NCBI RefSeq assembly: GCF_030209375.1
Contig: NZ_JARVSC010000004.1
Location: 124,001 to 188,000 of the forward strand
Direction of reading: 5' to 3'
DNA: 64,000 nt
Source of the DNA: Plantibacter sp. ME-Dv--P-122b
GTDB taxonomy: Bacteria; Actinomycetota; Actinomycetes; Actinomycetales; Microbacteriaceae
In this document: positions 7,899 through 16,299 of the stretch, piece after piece
Layout of the letters: the number at the start of each line of letters is the position of its first letter
Numbering within the stretch: position 1 is the stretch's first letter
Made by a program: the position numbers and the translations under genes
The notes under the pieces: model-generated
The model's database searches: none
Told to the model about the DNA's origin: nothing
The model's input: only the letters and a program-made list of their open reading frames with translations

Positions 7899-9935
7899 TC
7901 AGCGGCCGACTGGGGTCCGGATCACGCGGAACGCACCCGCCGGGATGTTCACGACACCCGAGACCACCGGCTCGCCCGTCAGGAGCTCGATCGCACCGGT
8001 CGTCGCGAGCTCCGCATCCGCGTCGCCGTGGTTAATCGCGATCGTGAACGACGCCTCCTCACCCCAGCGGGTGACGACCTCCAGCCCGAGCGGCGGCACT
8101 GGCGGAGCGTCGACGCCTGCCTCCTCCAGTGCCCCGGACAGGAGCTCGGACAGTCCGGCGTCGTCGAGCTTCGTGGAGACGTACCAGGCGGTTCCGGCGC
8201 CGAACCGGTTGCGGGTCACCGCGGGCTGACCGGCGGCGGGGCCGGAGGCGTAGCTCGAGACGGCCTCGGCACCCTCGAGCACGATGTCGTCGGTCCAGCT
8301 CGAGCCCGTCCGTCCGTCGTCCAGCCGCACGGTCTCGTCCTCGTGCAGCGGCAGGAACTCGGGGACCGAGAGTCCCAGCACGCGACGGAACGCCCCCGGT
8401 GCGCCACCCTCCCAGACGGCGTCGTGCTCGTCGACGACGCCCGAGAAGTACGACACGACGAAGGCACCGCCGCCCTCGACGTACGCGGTGAGGTTCTCGG
8501 AGGTCTCGCGGTCCGCCAGGTACAGCGACGGGGCGAGGACGAGGCGGTAGCCGCTCAGGTCGTCGTGCGGGTGCACGAAGTCGACGGTGACGCCAGCGCG
8601 CCAGAGGGCGGCGTAGTAGGCCTCGACCCGCTCGCGGTGATCGAGCTCGACCGACGGACGCCACTCGAGGTCCTGGGCCCAGAACGACTGCACGTCCCAG
8701 AGGATCGCGACCTCACTCCGCACCCGCGAGCCCACCAGCTCGTCCAGCTTGCCGAGGTCGTGACCGAGCGCCATGACCTCGCGCCAGATACGACTTTCCG
8801 TCCCGGCATGGGGGAGCATCGCCGAGTGGAACTTCTCCGCCCCGTACCGCGAGGCTCGGAACTGGAAGTAGAGGATCGCGTCGGCCCCGCGCGCCAGGTG
8901 GCTGGCGCTGTTGCGTGCGAGCTCGCCGGCGCGCTTCGCGATGTTGCGCGGCTGCCAGTTCACCGCCGAGGTGGAGTGCTCCATGAGGATCCACGGGTCG
9001 CCGCCGGCGAGCGAGCGGGTGAGGTCCGAGTCGAGCGCGAGCAGGACGTGGTTGTCCTCCCGCTCGGCGACGAGGTAGTAGTCGTTCGCGACGATGTCGA
9101 CCTCTCGGCTCCAGGCCCAGTAGTCGATCGAGCGGCAGTTGGTGGCCATGAAGTTCGTCGTCACCGGGGTCTCCGGTGCGTACCGCTTGATGATGTCGCG
9201 CTCGGCGACGTAGCACTCGAGCAGGATGTCCGAGGTGTAGCGCGCGAAGTCGAGTCGCTGCGTCTGGTTGACGACGGAGGCCGAAACGCGCGGTGCGTCG
9301 ATCTCGTCCCACTCGCCGTAGTCCTGCCCCCAGAATCGGGTGCCCCAGGCGGCGTTGAGTGCTTCGATCGAGCCGTATCGCCGCTGCAACCACGCCCGGA
9401 AGGCGAGCACCGAGCCGTCGGAGTAGTCCTCGCTGATCGGTGCGCCGTACTCGTTGTGCACGTGCCAGAGGACGACGGCCGGGTGCGATCCGTACCGGGC
9501 GGCGAGCTGCTCGGTGATCGCGGCTGCCGCGCGACGGTAGGCGGGGGAGCTGGGGCTCGCGATGCCGCGTGAGCCGTGGCCGAGTCGCAGTCCCTCGCGG
9601 GTGACCGGGTGGGCCTCGGGGTGGCGCTTCCAGAACCAGGCCGGCGGCACCGTCGTCGGCGTCGCGAGGTCGACCGAGATGCCGGCGTCGTGCAGGAGGC
9701 CGATGATCTCGTCGAGGAATGTGAAGTCGTACTCGCGCTCGCGCGGTTCGAGGACCGCCCAGGAGAAGATCCCGACGCTCACGAGGTCGACGCCGGCCGA
9801 CTGCATGAGGGCGATGTCCTCGAGCCAGGTCTCCCGCGGCCACTGCTCGGGGTTGTAGTCGCCGCCGTAGCGGAGGCCGGTGGTGCCGGGGATCCAGGTG
9901 GCCCGTGCGGTGAGCGGGTCGAGCTCGATGGTCAT
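7899..9935 (-). CDS. GH42 beta-galactosidase
   Basis: The 678-residue product is a typical length for GH42. It has the TIM-barrel entry GGDYNPEQWP, the acid/base Glu162 in WHVHNEYG and the nucleophile Glu319 in LMEHSTSAVNW. The trimerisation and C-terminal domains follow. The frame is open for another 120 bases upstream, but I chose the ATG at 9935 because AGGAGA precedes it and the start MTIELDPL fits. There is no signal peptide, so it hydrolyses galactosides inside the cell. It is divergent from a sugar ABC importer that presumably feeds it. Confidence 0.92.
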   Translation of the reverse strand: MTIELDPLTARATWIPGTTGLRYGGDYNPEQWPRETWLEDIALMQSAGVDLVSVGIFSWAVLEPREREYDFTFLDEIIGLLHDAGISVDLATPTTVPPAWFWKRHPEAHPVTREGLRLGHGSRGIASPSSPAYRRAAAAITEQLAARYGSHPAVVLWHVHNEYGAPISEDYSDGSVLAFRAWLQRRYGSIEALNAAWGTRFWGQDYGEWDEIDAPRVSASVVNQTQRLDFARYTSDILLECYVAERDIIKRYAPETPVTTNFMATNCRSIDYWAWSREVDIVANDYYLVAEREDNHVLLALDSDLTRSLAGGDPWILMEHSTSAVNWQPRNIAKRAGELARNSASHLARGADAILYFQFRASRYGAEKFHSAMLPHAGTESRIWREVMALGHDLGKLDELVGSRVRSEVAILWDVQSFWAQDLEWRPSVELDHRERVEAYYAALWRAGVTVDFVHPHDDLSGYRLVLAPSLYLADRETSENLTAYVEGGGAFVVSYFSGVVDEHDAVWEGGAPGAFRRVLGLSVPEFLPLHEDETVRLDDGRTGSSWTDDIVLEGAEAVSSYASGPAAGQPAVTRNRFGAGTAWYVSTKLDDAGLSELLSGALEEAGVDAPPVPPLGLEVVTRWGEEASFTIAINHGDADAELATTGAIELLTGEPVVSGVVNIPAGAFRVIRTPVGR

Positions 9936-10048
9936 GCTGCGTCTCCTGTGACTCAGTGGGCCGAGAGCGGATCCATTCGATCGCCTGGCTGTGTGCGCTC
10001 CCAGTTCTATCACAGACCCAGGAGACATGTTTCGGTCGATTTTCGATG

Positions 10049-10090
10049 TTGACAACGTGAAACGGTTGTGAATAACTGTAACCGCTCACA
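10049..10090 (+). promoter_or_regulatory. Promoter and LacI-type operator of the galactoside importer
   Basis: TTGACA at 10049-10054 is followed after 16 bases by AATAAC, a fair -10 element. Overlapping the expected transcription start is TGTAACCGCTCACA (10077-10090), an imperfect even palindrome with central CG. Its reverse, TGTGAGCGGTTACA, resembles classical LacI operators. The LacI-family gene at the end of the operon is the natural candidate to bind it. Confidence 0.45.
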
Positions 10091-10163
10091 GGTACAACGA
10101 CGTTCTCCATCGAAGCGTCGCTGCCCCGCACCAGAGCGCTCCAGCTTTCGACAAGGAGGACGA

Positions 10164-11465
10164 ATGCGCAGCACGCTTCGCCACATCGGCATCGCCACGG
10201 TCGCCACGACGGCCCTACTGCTCTCCGGATGCTCGGCATCCTCGGGCGGCACGGAGTCCGGCCCCGTCAAACTCACCTACTGGGCCTGGGCGCCCAACCT
10301 CGAGCAGGTCGTCGAGCTGTGGAACGAGGACCACCCCGACATCCAGGTAGTCGTGCAGAAACAGGACGGTGGCGACCCAGCTATCACCAAGCTGCTCACG
10401 GCGATCAAGGCCGGCAGCGGCGCTCCCGATCTCATCCAGGCCGAGTACCAGAAGATCCCGACGCTCGTCGCCTCCGACGCGCTCGCCGACATCTCGAAGC
10501 AGGGTGCCGCCGATCTCAAGGACGACTTCTCCGACGGCGTGTGGAACTCGGTCACGCTCGGTGGCGATGCGGTCTACGCCGTCCCGCAGGACTCCGGCCC
10601 GATGATGGCCTACTACCGCACGGACATCCTCGACAGCCTCGGCCTCAGCGTGCCGACGACGTGGGACGAGTACGCCGAGGTCGCCCGCGCCGTGCACCAG
10701 GCGGACCCGACGAAGTACCTCGGTACCTTCTCCGCGAACGACGCCGGCTGGTTCGCCGGGCTCGCGCAGCAGGCGGGCGCGTCATGGTGGTCGATCGACG
10801 GCGACAGTTGGGGTGTCGACATCGACGCCGGTCCGACCGAGCAGGTCGCCTCCTACTGGGGTCAGCTCGTCGAGGAGGGCGCGATCGACAACAAGCCGAT
10901 GTACACGCCCGAGTGGAACGCCGGCTTGAACGACGGTTCACAGGTCGGTTGGATCTCCTCCGTCTGGGCGCCCGGCGTTCTCGGCGGCAACGCTCCCGAC
11001 ACGGCCGGCAAGTGGACCGCGGCCGAGCTGCCGCAGTGGGACGCCTCGAAGCCGTCGAACGGTAACTGGGGTGGGTCGTCCACCGCGGTGACCACGCAGT
11101 CGAAGCACGCCGAGGCCGCCGTCGAGTTCGCCACCTGGTTGAACACCGACCCGAAGGCCGTCGCCGCGCTCGCCGACGTGTCCGGCGTCTACCCGGCCGC
11201 GACGAAGGTCGCCGCCGACGCCCTCAAGACGTCGCCCGAGTTCTTCAGCCAGCAGAGCGACTTCTACGACATCGCGTCGAAGGCCTCCGAGACCGTCGCG
11301 CCGTTCACCTACGGCCCGAACGTCAACGTCGCCTTCAGCGCTTACAACGACGAGTTCGCGAAGGCGGCCGAGTCGAAGACCGCACAGGCGTTCTCCGACG
11401 CCGTCGCCGCGATGCAGTCCATCACCATCGACGACCTGAAGAAGAGCGGCTTCTCGGTCAAGTAG
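10164..11465 (+). CDS. Sugar ABC transporter substrate-binding lipoprotein
   Basis: The 433-residue protein has a lipoprotein signal (basic start MRSTLRH, hydrophobic stretch, lipobox LLSGCS with Cys near residue 25). An extracellular solute-binding family 1 fold follows. It captures an oligosaccharide outside the membrane for the two permeases downstream. The ATG at 10164 is set by AAGGAGGA five bases upstream; the track frame extending earlier runs through the promoter. No ATPase gene is present in the cluster, so a shared MsmK-type ATPase encoded elsewhere is likely. Confidence 0.92.
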   Translation: MRSTLRHIGIATVATTALLLSGCSASSGGTESGPVKLTYWAWAPNLEQVVELWNEDHPDIQVVVQKQDGGDPAITKLLTAIKAGSGAPDLIQAEYQKIPTLVASDALADISKQGAADLKDDFSDGVWNSVTLGGDAVYAVPQDSGPMMAYYRTDILDSLGLSVPTTWDEYAEVARAVHQADPTKYLGTFSANDAGWFAGLAQQAGASWWSIDGDSWGVDIDAGPTEQVASYWGQLVEEGAIDNKPMYTPEWNAGLNDGSQVGWISSVWAPGVLGGNAPDTAGKWTAAELPQWDASKPSNGNWGGSSTAVTTQSKHAEAAVEFATWLNTDPKAVAALADVSGVYPAATKVAADALKTSPEFFSQQSDFYDIASKASETVAPFTYGPNVNVAFSAYNDEFAKAAESKTAQAFSDAVAAMQSITIDDLKKSGFSVK

Positions 11466-11470
11466 TCCCA

Positions 11471-11497
11471 CGGGGCCGGCTCACCGAGCCGGCCCCG
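11471..11497 (+). terminator. Intra-operon hairpin after the binding-protein gene
   Basis: An 11-bp perfect stem (CGGGGCCGGCT with AGCCGGCCCCG) closes a five-base loop six bases after the binding-protein stop. There is no U-tract. Such hairpins commonly protect the binding-protein mRNA and reduce expression of the permeases downstream. Confidence 0.75.
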
Positions 11498-11532
11498 ATC
11501 CCCGTTCCACGCCCTCGACCCAAGGAATCGGC

Positions 11533-12519
11533 ATGGCTGCACCATCCGCGCTGGACACGATCCGGCCCACCCAGGATCCGACCACGGGCTTGCGCCCGCC
11601 GGCCCGATCGCGCAAGAACCTGAAGAGTCGGGTGCTCATCCCGTACGCGATGCTCGCCCCCGGCATCATCCTGTTCCTCGTGTTCATGGCGGCACCCATC
11701 GTCTACACGCTGTTCCTGAGCTTCCAGAAGAAGCAGGTCTCGGGCCTCGGCCTCGGATCCGGAGCACGGACGACCGCGTTCGCCGGCTTCGAGAACTACC
11801 TCGGCGCGTTCAGCGACCCGGAGTTCGCGGCGAGTGTCGGACGGGTGCTGCTCTACGGCCTCATCCTCATCCCGTGCATGCTCGGACTCGCACTGCTCTT
11901 CGCACTGCTGCTCGACTCCCGTCGCACCCGGGCGGTCTCGTTCTCCCGCATCTCGATCTTCCTGCCGTACGCGGTGCCCGCCGTGATCAGCTCGCTGCTC
12001 TGGGGCTTCCTCTACCTCCCGGCCGTGAGCCCCTTCTACGCGATCTTCGACAGCCTGGGCTGGAACGCCCCGGAGATTCTGTCTTCGGGCACGATCATCT
12101 TCGGCATCGCGAACATCGCCCTCTGGGGTGGCGTCGGCTTCAACATGATCGTCATCTACACCTCGCTCAAGGCCGTGCCGAGTGAGATCTACGAGGCCGC
12201 CCGCATCGACGGTGCGAGCGAGATCCAGATCGCGCTGCGGATCAAGATCCCGATCGTCGCCCCCGCGCTCGTCATGACGGCCCTGTTCTCCATGGTCGCC
12301 ACCCTGCAGGTGTTCGCCGAGCCGACGACGCTGCGGCCGCTCACGAACAGCCTCTCCACGAGCTGGTCGCCGCTCATGCTCGTCTACCGCGACGCGTTCA
12401 CCCGTGACGACATCTACTCGGCCGCCGCGACCTCGATCATCATCGCCGTCGCCACCTTCATCGTCTCCTTCCTCTTCCTCCGGGTCGTGCAGAAGCGAGC
12501 CTTCGGTCAGGAGGACTGA
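11533..12519 (+). CDS. Sugar ABC transporter permease (MalF-type)
   Basis: The 328-residue integral membrane protein has six predicted helices (first at LIPYAMLAPGIILFLVFMAAP). The cytoplasmic EAA loop reads EIYEAARIDGASEIQIALRIKIP, the docking site for the ATPase. A 40-residue polar N-terminus precedes the first helix. It partners the next permease, whose ATG lies five bases after this stop. Confidence 0.92.
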   Translation: MAAPSALDTIRPTQDPTTGLRPPARSRKNLKSRVLIPYAMLAPGIILFLVFMAAPIVYTLFLSFQKKQVSGLGLGSGARTTAFAGFENYLGAFSDPEFAASVGRVLLYGLILIPCMLGLALLFALLLDSRRTRAVSFSRISIFLPYAVPAVISSLLWGFLYLPAVSPFYAIFDSLGWNAPEILSSGTIIFGIANIALWGGVGFNMIVIYTSLKAVPSEIYEAARIDGASEIQIALRIKIPIVAPALVMTALFSMVATLQVFAEPTTLRPLTNSLSTSWSPLMLVYRDAFTRDDIYSAAATSIIIAVATFIVSFLFLRVVQKRAFGQED

Positions 12520-12523
12520 CACC

Positions 12524-13426
12524 ATGACCACGCTTCGACTCGACCGACCCGCCGGTGCGCGACGCCGCGAACGCGCGGGCAGTACGACCATGCGCTCCGA
12601 CCGGCCCAGCGGCATCTCGACGGGCATCCTCATCCTCGGCGCGATCTACTGCCTCTTCCCCGTCTTCTGGGTGCTCATGGCGTCCACGAAGAGCAGCGGC
12701 GAGCTGTTCTCCACGTTCACCCTCGTGCCGAGCACCCATCTGTTCGACAACATCGTCGAGCTCACCCAGTACCGCGACGGACTCTTCTGGCGCTGGATGG
12801 TCAACACGGCGCTCTATGCGGGCATCGGCGCGATCGCCTCCACCTGGGTCTCCGCGATCTCGGGCTACGTGCTCGCCAAGTTCGACTTCCCGGGGAAGCG
12901 CACCGTCTTCAGTATCCTGCTCATGGGCGTGCTCGTGCCGGGGGTCATCCTCGCGATCCCGCAGTACTTCCTGCTCGCGAACGTCGGGCTGACGAACACC
13001 TTCTGGGGCGTGCTCCTGCCGCAGATCATCAGCCCCTACGGCATCTACCTCGCCCGCATCTACGCGGCCGCGGCAGTGCCGACCGACGTCATCGAGGCGG
13101 CGCGGACGGAGGGTGCGGGAGAGTTCCGCATCTTCGGACGTATCGCGATGCCGATGATGCTGCCAGGACTCGTCACGATCTTCCTGTTCCAGTTCGTCGC
13201 CATCTGGAACAACTTCATGCTGCCGTACATCATGCTCGGCGACGACTCGCTGTTCCCGATCACCGTCGGCCTCAACGGGCTGCTCAACCAGGGCGCCTCC
13301 GCCCCGGCGCTGTACACCCTCGTCATCACGGGTGCGCTGCTCGCCATCGTGCCGCTCATCCTGATCTTCCTCATCCTGCAGCGCTTCTGGCGGGTGGACC
13401 TCGCGGCCGGTGCCGTGAAGGCGTGA
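12524..13426 (+). CDS. Sugar ABC transporter permease (MalG-type)
   Basis: The 300-residue protein has six helices and an EAA loop, DVIEAARTEGAGEFRIFGRIAMP. The ATG at 12524 follows GGTCAGGAGG at the end of the previous gene, so translation of the two permeases is coupled. It forms the heteromeric channel with the upstream permease for import of the galactoside handled by the GH42 enzyme. Confidence 0.92.
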   Translation: MTTLRLDRPAGARRRERAGSTTMRSDRPSGISTGILILGAIYCLFPVFWVLMASTKSSGELFSTFTLVPSTHLFDNIVELTQYRDGLFWRWMVNTALYAGIGAIASTWVSAISGYVLAKFDFPGKRTVFSILLMGVLVPGVILAIPQYFLLANVGLTNTFWGVLLPQIISPYGIYLARIYAAAAVPTDVIEAARTEGAGEFRIFGRIAMPMMLPGLVTIFLFQFVAIWNNFMLPYIMLGDDSLFPITVGLNGLLNQGASAPALYTLVITGALLAIVPLILIFLILQRFWRVDLAAGAVKA

Positions 13427-13439
13427 GCCGCCGAAGCCC

Positions 13440-13472
13440 GCGCGACGGCAGCAGGAGCCGCCGCCGTCGCGC
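13440..13472 (+). terminator. Hairpin between permease operon and lacI-type gene
   Basis: GCGCGACGGC (13440-13449) pairs perfectly with GCCGTCGCGC (13463-13472) around a 13-base loop. It sits 14 bases after the permease stop. No poly-U follows, as is usual in this GC-rich DNA. Confidence 0.65.
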
Positions 13473-13499
13473 GCGAAGCCTCAGCACTAGGCTGACGGG

Positions 13500-14513
13500 A
13501 TGACCACCGTCCCGTCCCGTCGGCGCCCGACGATCGACGACGTCGCGGAGGCCGCCGGCGTCTCCCGCGGCACCGTGTCACGGGTGCTGAACGGCGGGCG
13601 TTGGGTCAGCCAGGACGCGAAGGCTGCCGTCGACGCGGCCATCCGGAAGACCGGGTACCGTGTCAACCCGCATGCGCGGAGCCTCGCGACGAACCGCACC
13701 GGATCCGTCGCGTTCCTGCTCACCGAGGACCACCAGCTGCTCTTCGAGGACCCCAACTTCTCGATGCTGCTGACGGGAGCCGCGCAGGCCCTCGCCGAAC
13801 GGCAGCTGTCGCTCGTGCTCATCATGGCGGGCAGTGCCGCTGAGCAGGAGCGCGCTCTCGCCTACATCGAGGCGGGTCACGTCGACGGCGTGCTGCTCGT
13901 CTCGGCGCACAGCGGACAGCGGCTCATCAGCGACATCGTGGACTCGAAGGTGCCGGCCATCGCCTGTGGCATCCCGCTCGGGTTCCAGAAGCGGCTCGGC
14001 TATGTGGCCGCGGACGACCTCGAGGGCGCCCGGGAGATGGTGGCGCACCTGCGTGGCCTCGGTCGGGAGCGGATCGCGACGATCGCCGGACCCGAGGACA
14101 CCCCGGGCGGTGTCACCCGGCTCGAGGGCTACCGGCTCGAACTCGGCGAGGCGTTCGACGACCGGCTCGTCCGGCACGGCGACTACGGCCGCGCGAGCGG
14201 TGAAGCGGCGATGCGCGAGCTGCTCGAGGCCGACCCGACGATCGACGCCGTCTTCGTCGCGAACGACCGCATGGCCGCGGGAGCCATCGACGCTCTGCAG
14301 GCGGCCGGCCGACGCGTGCCGGAGGACGTCGCCGTCGGTGGCTTCGACGACTCGAGCATCGCGGTCGGCACCGATCCCGCCCTCACGACGATGCGCCAGC
14401 CGTTCGAGCGGATCAGCGCCGAGATGGTGCGCCTCCTCCTGCAGGTCATCGAAGGCGAGCGGCCCGCGGCGATCACGCTCCCGACGGAACTCGTGGTCCG
14501 CGACTCCGCGTGA
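13500..14513 (+). CDS. LacI family transcriptional regulator
   Basis: The 337-residue protein has the LacI helix-turn-helix at residues about 10-35 (TIDDVAEAAGVSRGTVSRVLNG), the hinge (GYRVNPHARSLATNRTGSVAFLL) and a periplasmic-binding-protein-like effector domain. It is the last gene of the galactoside cluster and probably represses it in the absence of inducer. The likely operator is the palindrome at 10077-10090. Confidence 0.92.
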   Translation: MTTVPSRRRPTIDDVAEAAGVSRGTVSRVLNGGRWVSQDAKAAVDAAIRKTGYRVNPHARSLATNRTGSVAFLLTEDHQLLFEDPNFSMLLTGAAQALAERQLSLVLIMAGSAAEQERALAYIEAGHVDGVLLVSAHSGQRLISDIVDSKVPAIACGIPLGFQKRLGYVAADDLEGAREMVAHLRGLGRERIATIAGPEDTPGGVTRLEGYRLELGEAFDDRLVRHGDYGRASGEAAMRELLEADPTIDAVFVANDRMAAGAIDALQAAGRRVPEDVAVGGFDDSSIAVGTDPALTTMRQPFERISAEMVRLLLQVIEGERPAAITLPTELVVRDSA

Positions 14514-14525
14514 GCTGGCGGCGTC

Positions 14526-14620
14526 TGGTCCCTGAGCTCCCCGTCCGGTCCCTGAGCTTGTCGAAGGGCGCACTTCGACAGGCTCAGTGACCGAGTGCGG
14601 CTCAGTGACCGGGGTGCGGG
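14526..14620. repeat. Dispersed repeat block, copy 4, strong hairpin
   Basis: The left arm 14547-14565 (GGTCCCTGAGCTTGTCGAA) and right arm 14574-14592 (TTCGACAGGCTCAGTGACC) match at 17 of 19 positions, with an eight-base loop GGGCGCAC. A further GGCTCAGTGACCGGGG copy follows. It sits 13 bases after the LacI stop and could terminate that transcript. Confidence 0.88.
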
Positions 14621-14668
14621 CGCGCGCAACCCCACGACGATCGGCGGTCGCTCGGTCAGGATGGAACC

Positions 14669-16105
14669 ATGAGCGACCAGTCCGACACCACCACCCAGCC
14701 CGATCCCGACACCGTACCCGGCATCCCGGACGCGGAGTCGCTGGAACCGACGAAGCGCACCATCGCGATCCTCGGCGCCAACGGCGACCTGGCCAAGCGG
14801 CTCCTGATCCCCGGCCTCGGTGAGGTCGTCGACGCCGCCCGCGACATCTCGCTGCAGATCATCGGTGCCGCCCGCACCCCGCAGCCGAACGAGGAGTGGC
14901 GTGCGACCGTCCGCGCCAGCCTCGAGGACGCCGGCATCGGCGACCGGACCGTCGAGGCGCTGGTGTCGACGACGGAGTTCATCCCCACCGACGCCTCCGA
15001 CCCCGACGAACTGCGTGCACTGCTCGACGCCTGCACCGGCTCGCCGATCCTCTACATCGCGCTCCCACCGTCCGCCGGGCGCAAGGTCGCCGAGGCGCTC
15101 GCGCAGATCGACCTGCCCGACGACCTCCTCATCGCCATCGAGAAGCCGTTCGGCGACGACCTCGCCGACGCCCAGGCGCTCAACGCGGCGCTCGCCGAGG
15201 TCGTGCCGGAGGAGCGGCTGTGGCGCATCGACCACTTCCTCGGCAATGCGACCGTGCTCGGGATGCTCGGCCTCCGCTTCGGCAACCGACTCCTCGAGGC
15301 GGGCTGGAACGCGGATCAGATCGAGAAGGTCGAGATCCTCTACGACGAGGAGCTCGGGCTCGAGGGGCGTGCGGCGTTCTACGACCAGACCGGGGCGCTC
15401 CGCGACATGCTGCAGAGCCACCTGTTGATGGTCCTCGCCCTCACCGCGATGGAGCGGCCCGACGCGGTGACGCCGACCGACGTCCACGACCGCATCGCCG
15501 AGGTCCTCGGCGCCGTCCGACTGTGGAAGGACGACCCGTCGACCGCCCGTCGCGCCCGCTACACCGAGGGCCGGGTCGGCGACCGGCTCTTCCCCTCCTA
15601 TGTGGACGAGCCCGACGTCGACGCCTCCCGCGAGACGGAGACGCTCGCACAGCTCCTGCTCCAGGTCGACACCCCGCGCTGGCAGGGGGTGCCGTTCGTC
15701 CTGCGCTCCGGCAAGGGCATCGGTGAGCCTCGCCGCGAGGTCGCCGTGCACTTCCGCAGCTCGGCGGCGCCGACCGGACTGGACGCTCCCGACGGACACG
15801 CCGACACCGTCCTCCGGATGTCGCTCAAGGGCGGCGCGGTGCACCTCGACCTCATCGTGACCGGTGCCGACGACGTCGACGGCCTACGCCGGGTCGAGCT
15901 CGAGGCGGACCCGGGCGCGGCAACCCTGAGCGCCTACGCGCAGGTGCTCGCCGGCCTCCTGCAGGAGAACACGCTGCTGTCGGTGCGCGGCGACATCGCC
16001 GAGCAGTGCTGGCGCATCGTCACCCCGGTCGTCACCGCTTGGGCCGCTGGCGAGACGCCGCTCGAGGAGTACGAGGCGGGGAGTGCCGGTCCGTCGGACT
16101 GGTGA
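14669..16105 (+). CDS. Glucose-6-phosphate dehydrogenase family protein, divergent
   Basis: The 478-residue protein has the NADP-binding motif GANGDLAKRLL near residue 36. The substrate signature appears as RIDHFLGNA (186-194), and the catalytic His251 in RDMLQSH is present. The usual signature is RIDHYLGKE: the phosphate-binding Lys is Asn193 here. The fold is clear but glucose-6-phosphate may not be the best substrate. It is monocistronic, with no opcA or transaldolase neighbour, so it is not the pentose-phosphate operon copy. It may be a second, specialised paralog. Confidence 0.85.
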   Translation: MSDQSDTTTQPDPDTVPGIPDAESLEPTKRTIAILGANGDLAKRLLIPGLGEVVDAARDISLQIIGAARTPQPNEEWRATVRASLEDAGIGDRTVEALVSTTEFIPTDASDPDELRALLDACTGSPILYIALPPSAGRKVAEALAQIDLPDDLLIAIEKPFGDDLADAQALNAALAEVVPEERLWRIDHFLGNATVLGMLGLRFGNRLLEAGWNADQIEKVEILYDEELGLEGRAAFYDQTGALRDMLQSHLLMVLALTAMERPDAVTPTDVHDRIAEVLGAVRLWKDDPSTARRARYTEGRVGDRLFPSYVDEPDVDASRETETLAQLLLQVDTPRWQGVPFVLRSGKGIGEPRREVAVHFRSSAAPTGLDAPDGHADTVLRMSLKGGAVHLDLIVTGADDVDGLRRVELEADPGAATLSAYAQVLAGLLQENTLLSVRGDIAEQCWRIVTPVVTAWAAGETPLEEYEAGSAGPSDW

Positions 16106-16143
16106 CCGGGCCCTGACGCACTGCTGACCGCCTGAAATGAGAC

Positions 16144-16171
16144 GACCCGCGCCGGTGATCCGGTGCGGGTC
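16144..16171 (+). terminator. Terminator hairpin after the G6PDH-like gene
   Basis: GACCCGCGCCGG and CCGGTGCGGGTC form a 12-bp stem (one G-U) with a TGAT loop, 39 bases after the stop codon. Confidence 0.75.
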
Positions 16172-16189
16172 GCTTCGTACCAGGAGTCG

Positions 16190-16299
16190 CTACGCCGACG
16201 GCTTCAGGACGACCGTGATGCAGCCGTCTCGGTGCCGTCAGGTCACGCCGAGAACTGCAGCTACGCCGACGGCTTCAGGACGACCTTGATGCAGCCGTC
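16190..16299. repeat. 39-bp direct repeat at the 3' end of the alcohol dehydrogenase gene
   Basis: Copy 16190-16228 lies outside the gene and copy 16261-16299 contains its last codons and stop; they differ at one base and are 71 bases apart. The outer copy still reads as the same C-terminus. This is a local duplication or the residue of a collapsed paralog. Confidence 0.9.

Noticed and set aside
10067-10090. CRP-type site TGTGA...TCACA in the importer promoter
   Set aside because: The half-sites are 14 bases apart instead of six, so they cannot form a CRP site; the LacI-type palindrome fits better.
11458-12633. 391-codon frame antisense to the first sugar permease
   Set aside because: Highly charged Arg/Glu/Asp/Gly product with no fold signature; shadow of hydrophobic membrane codons.
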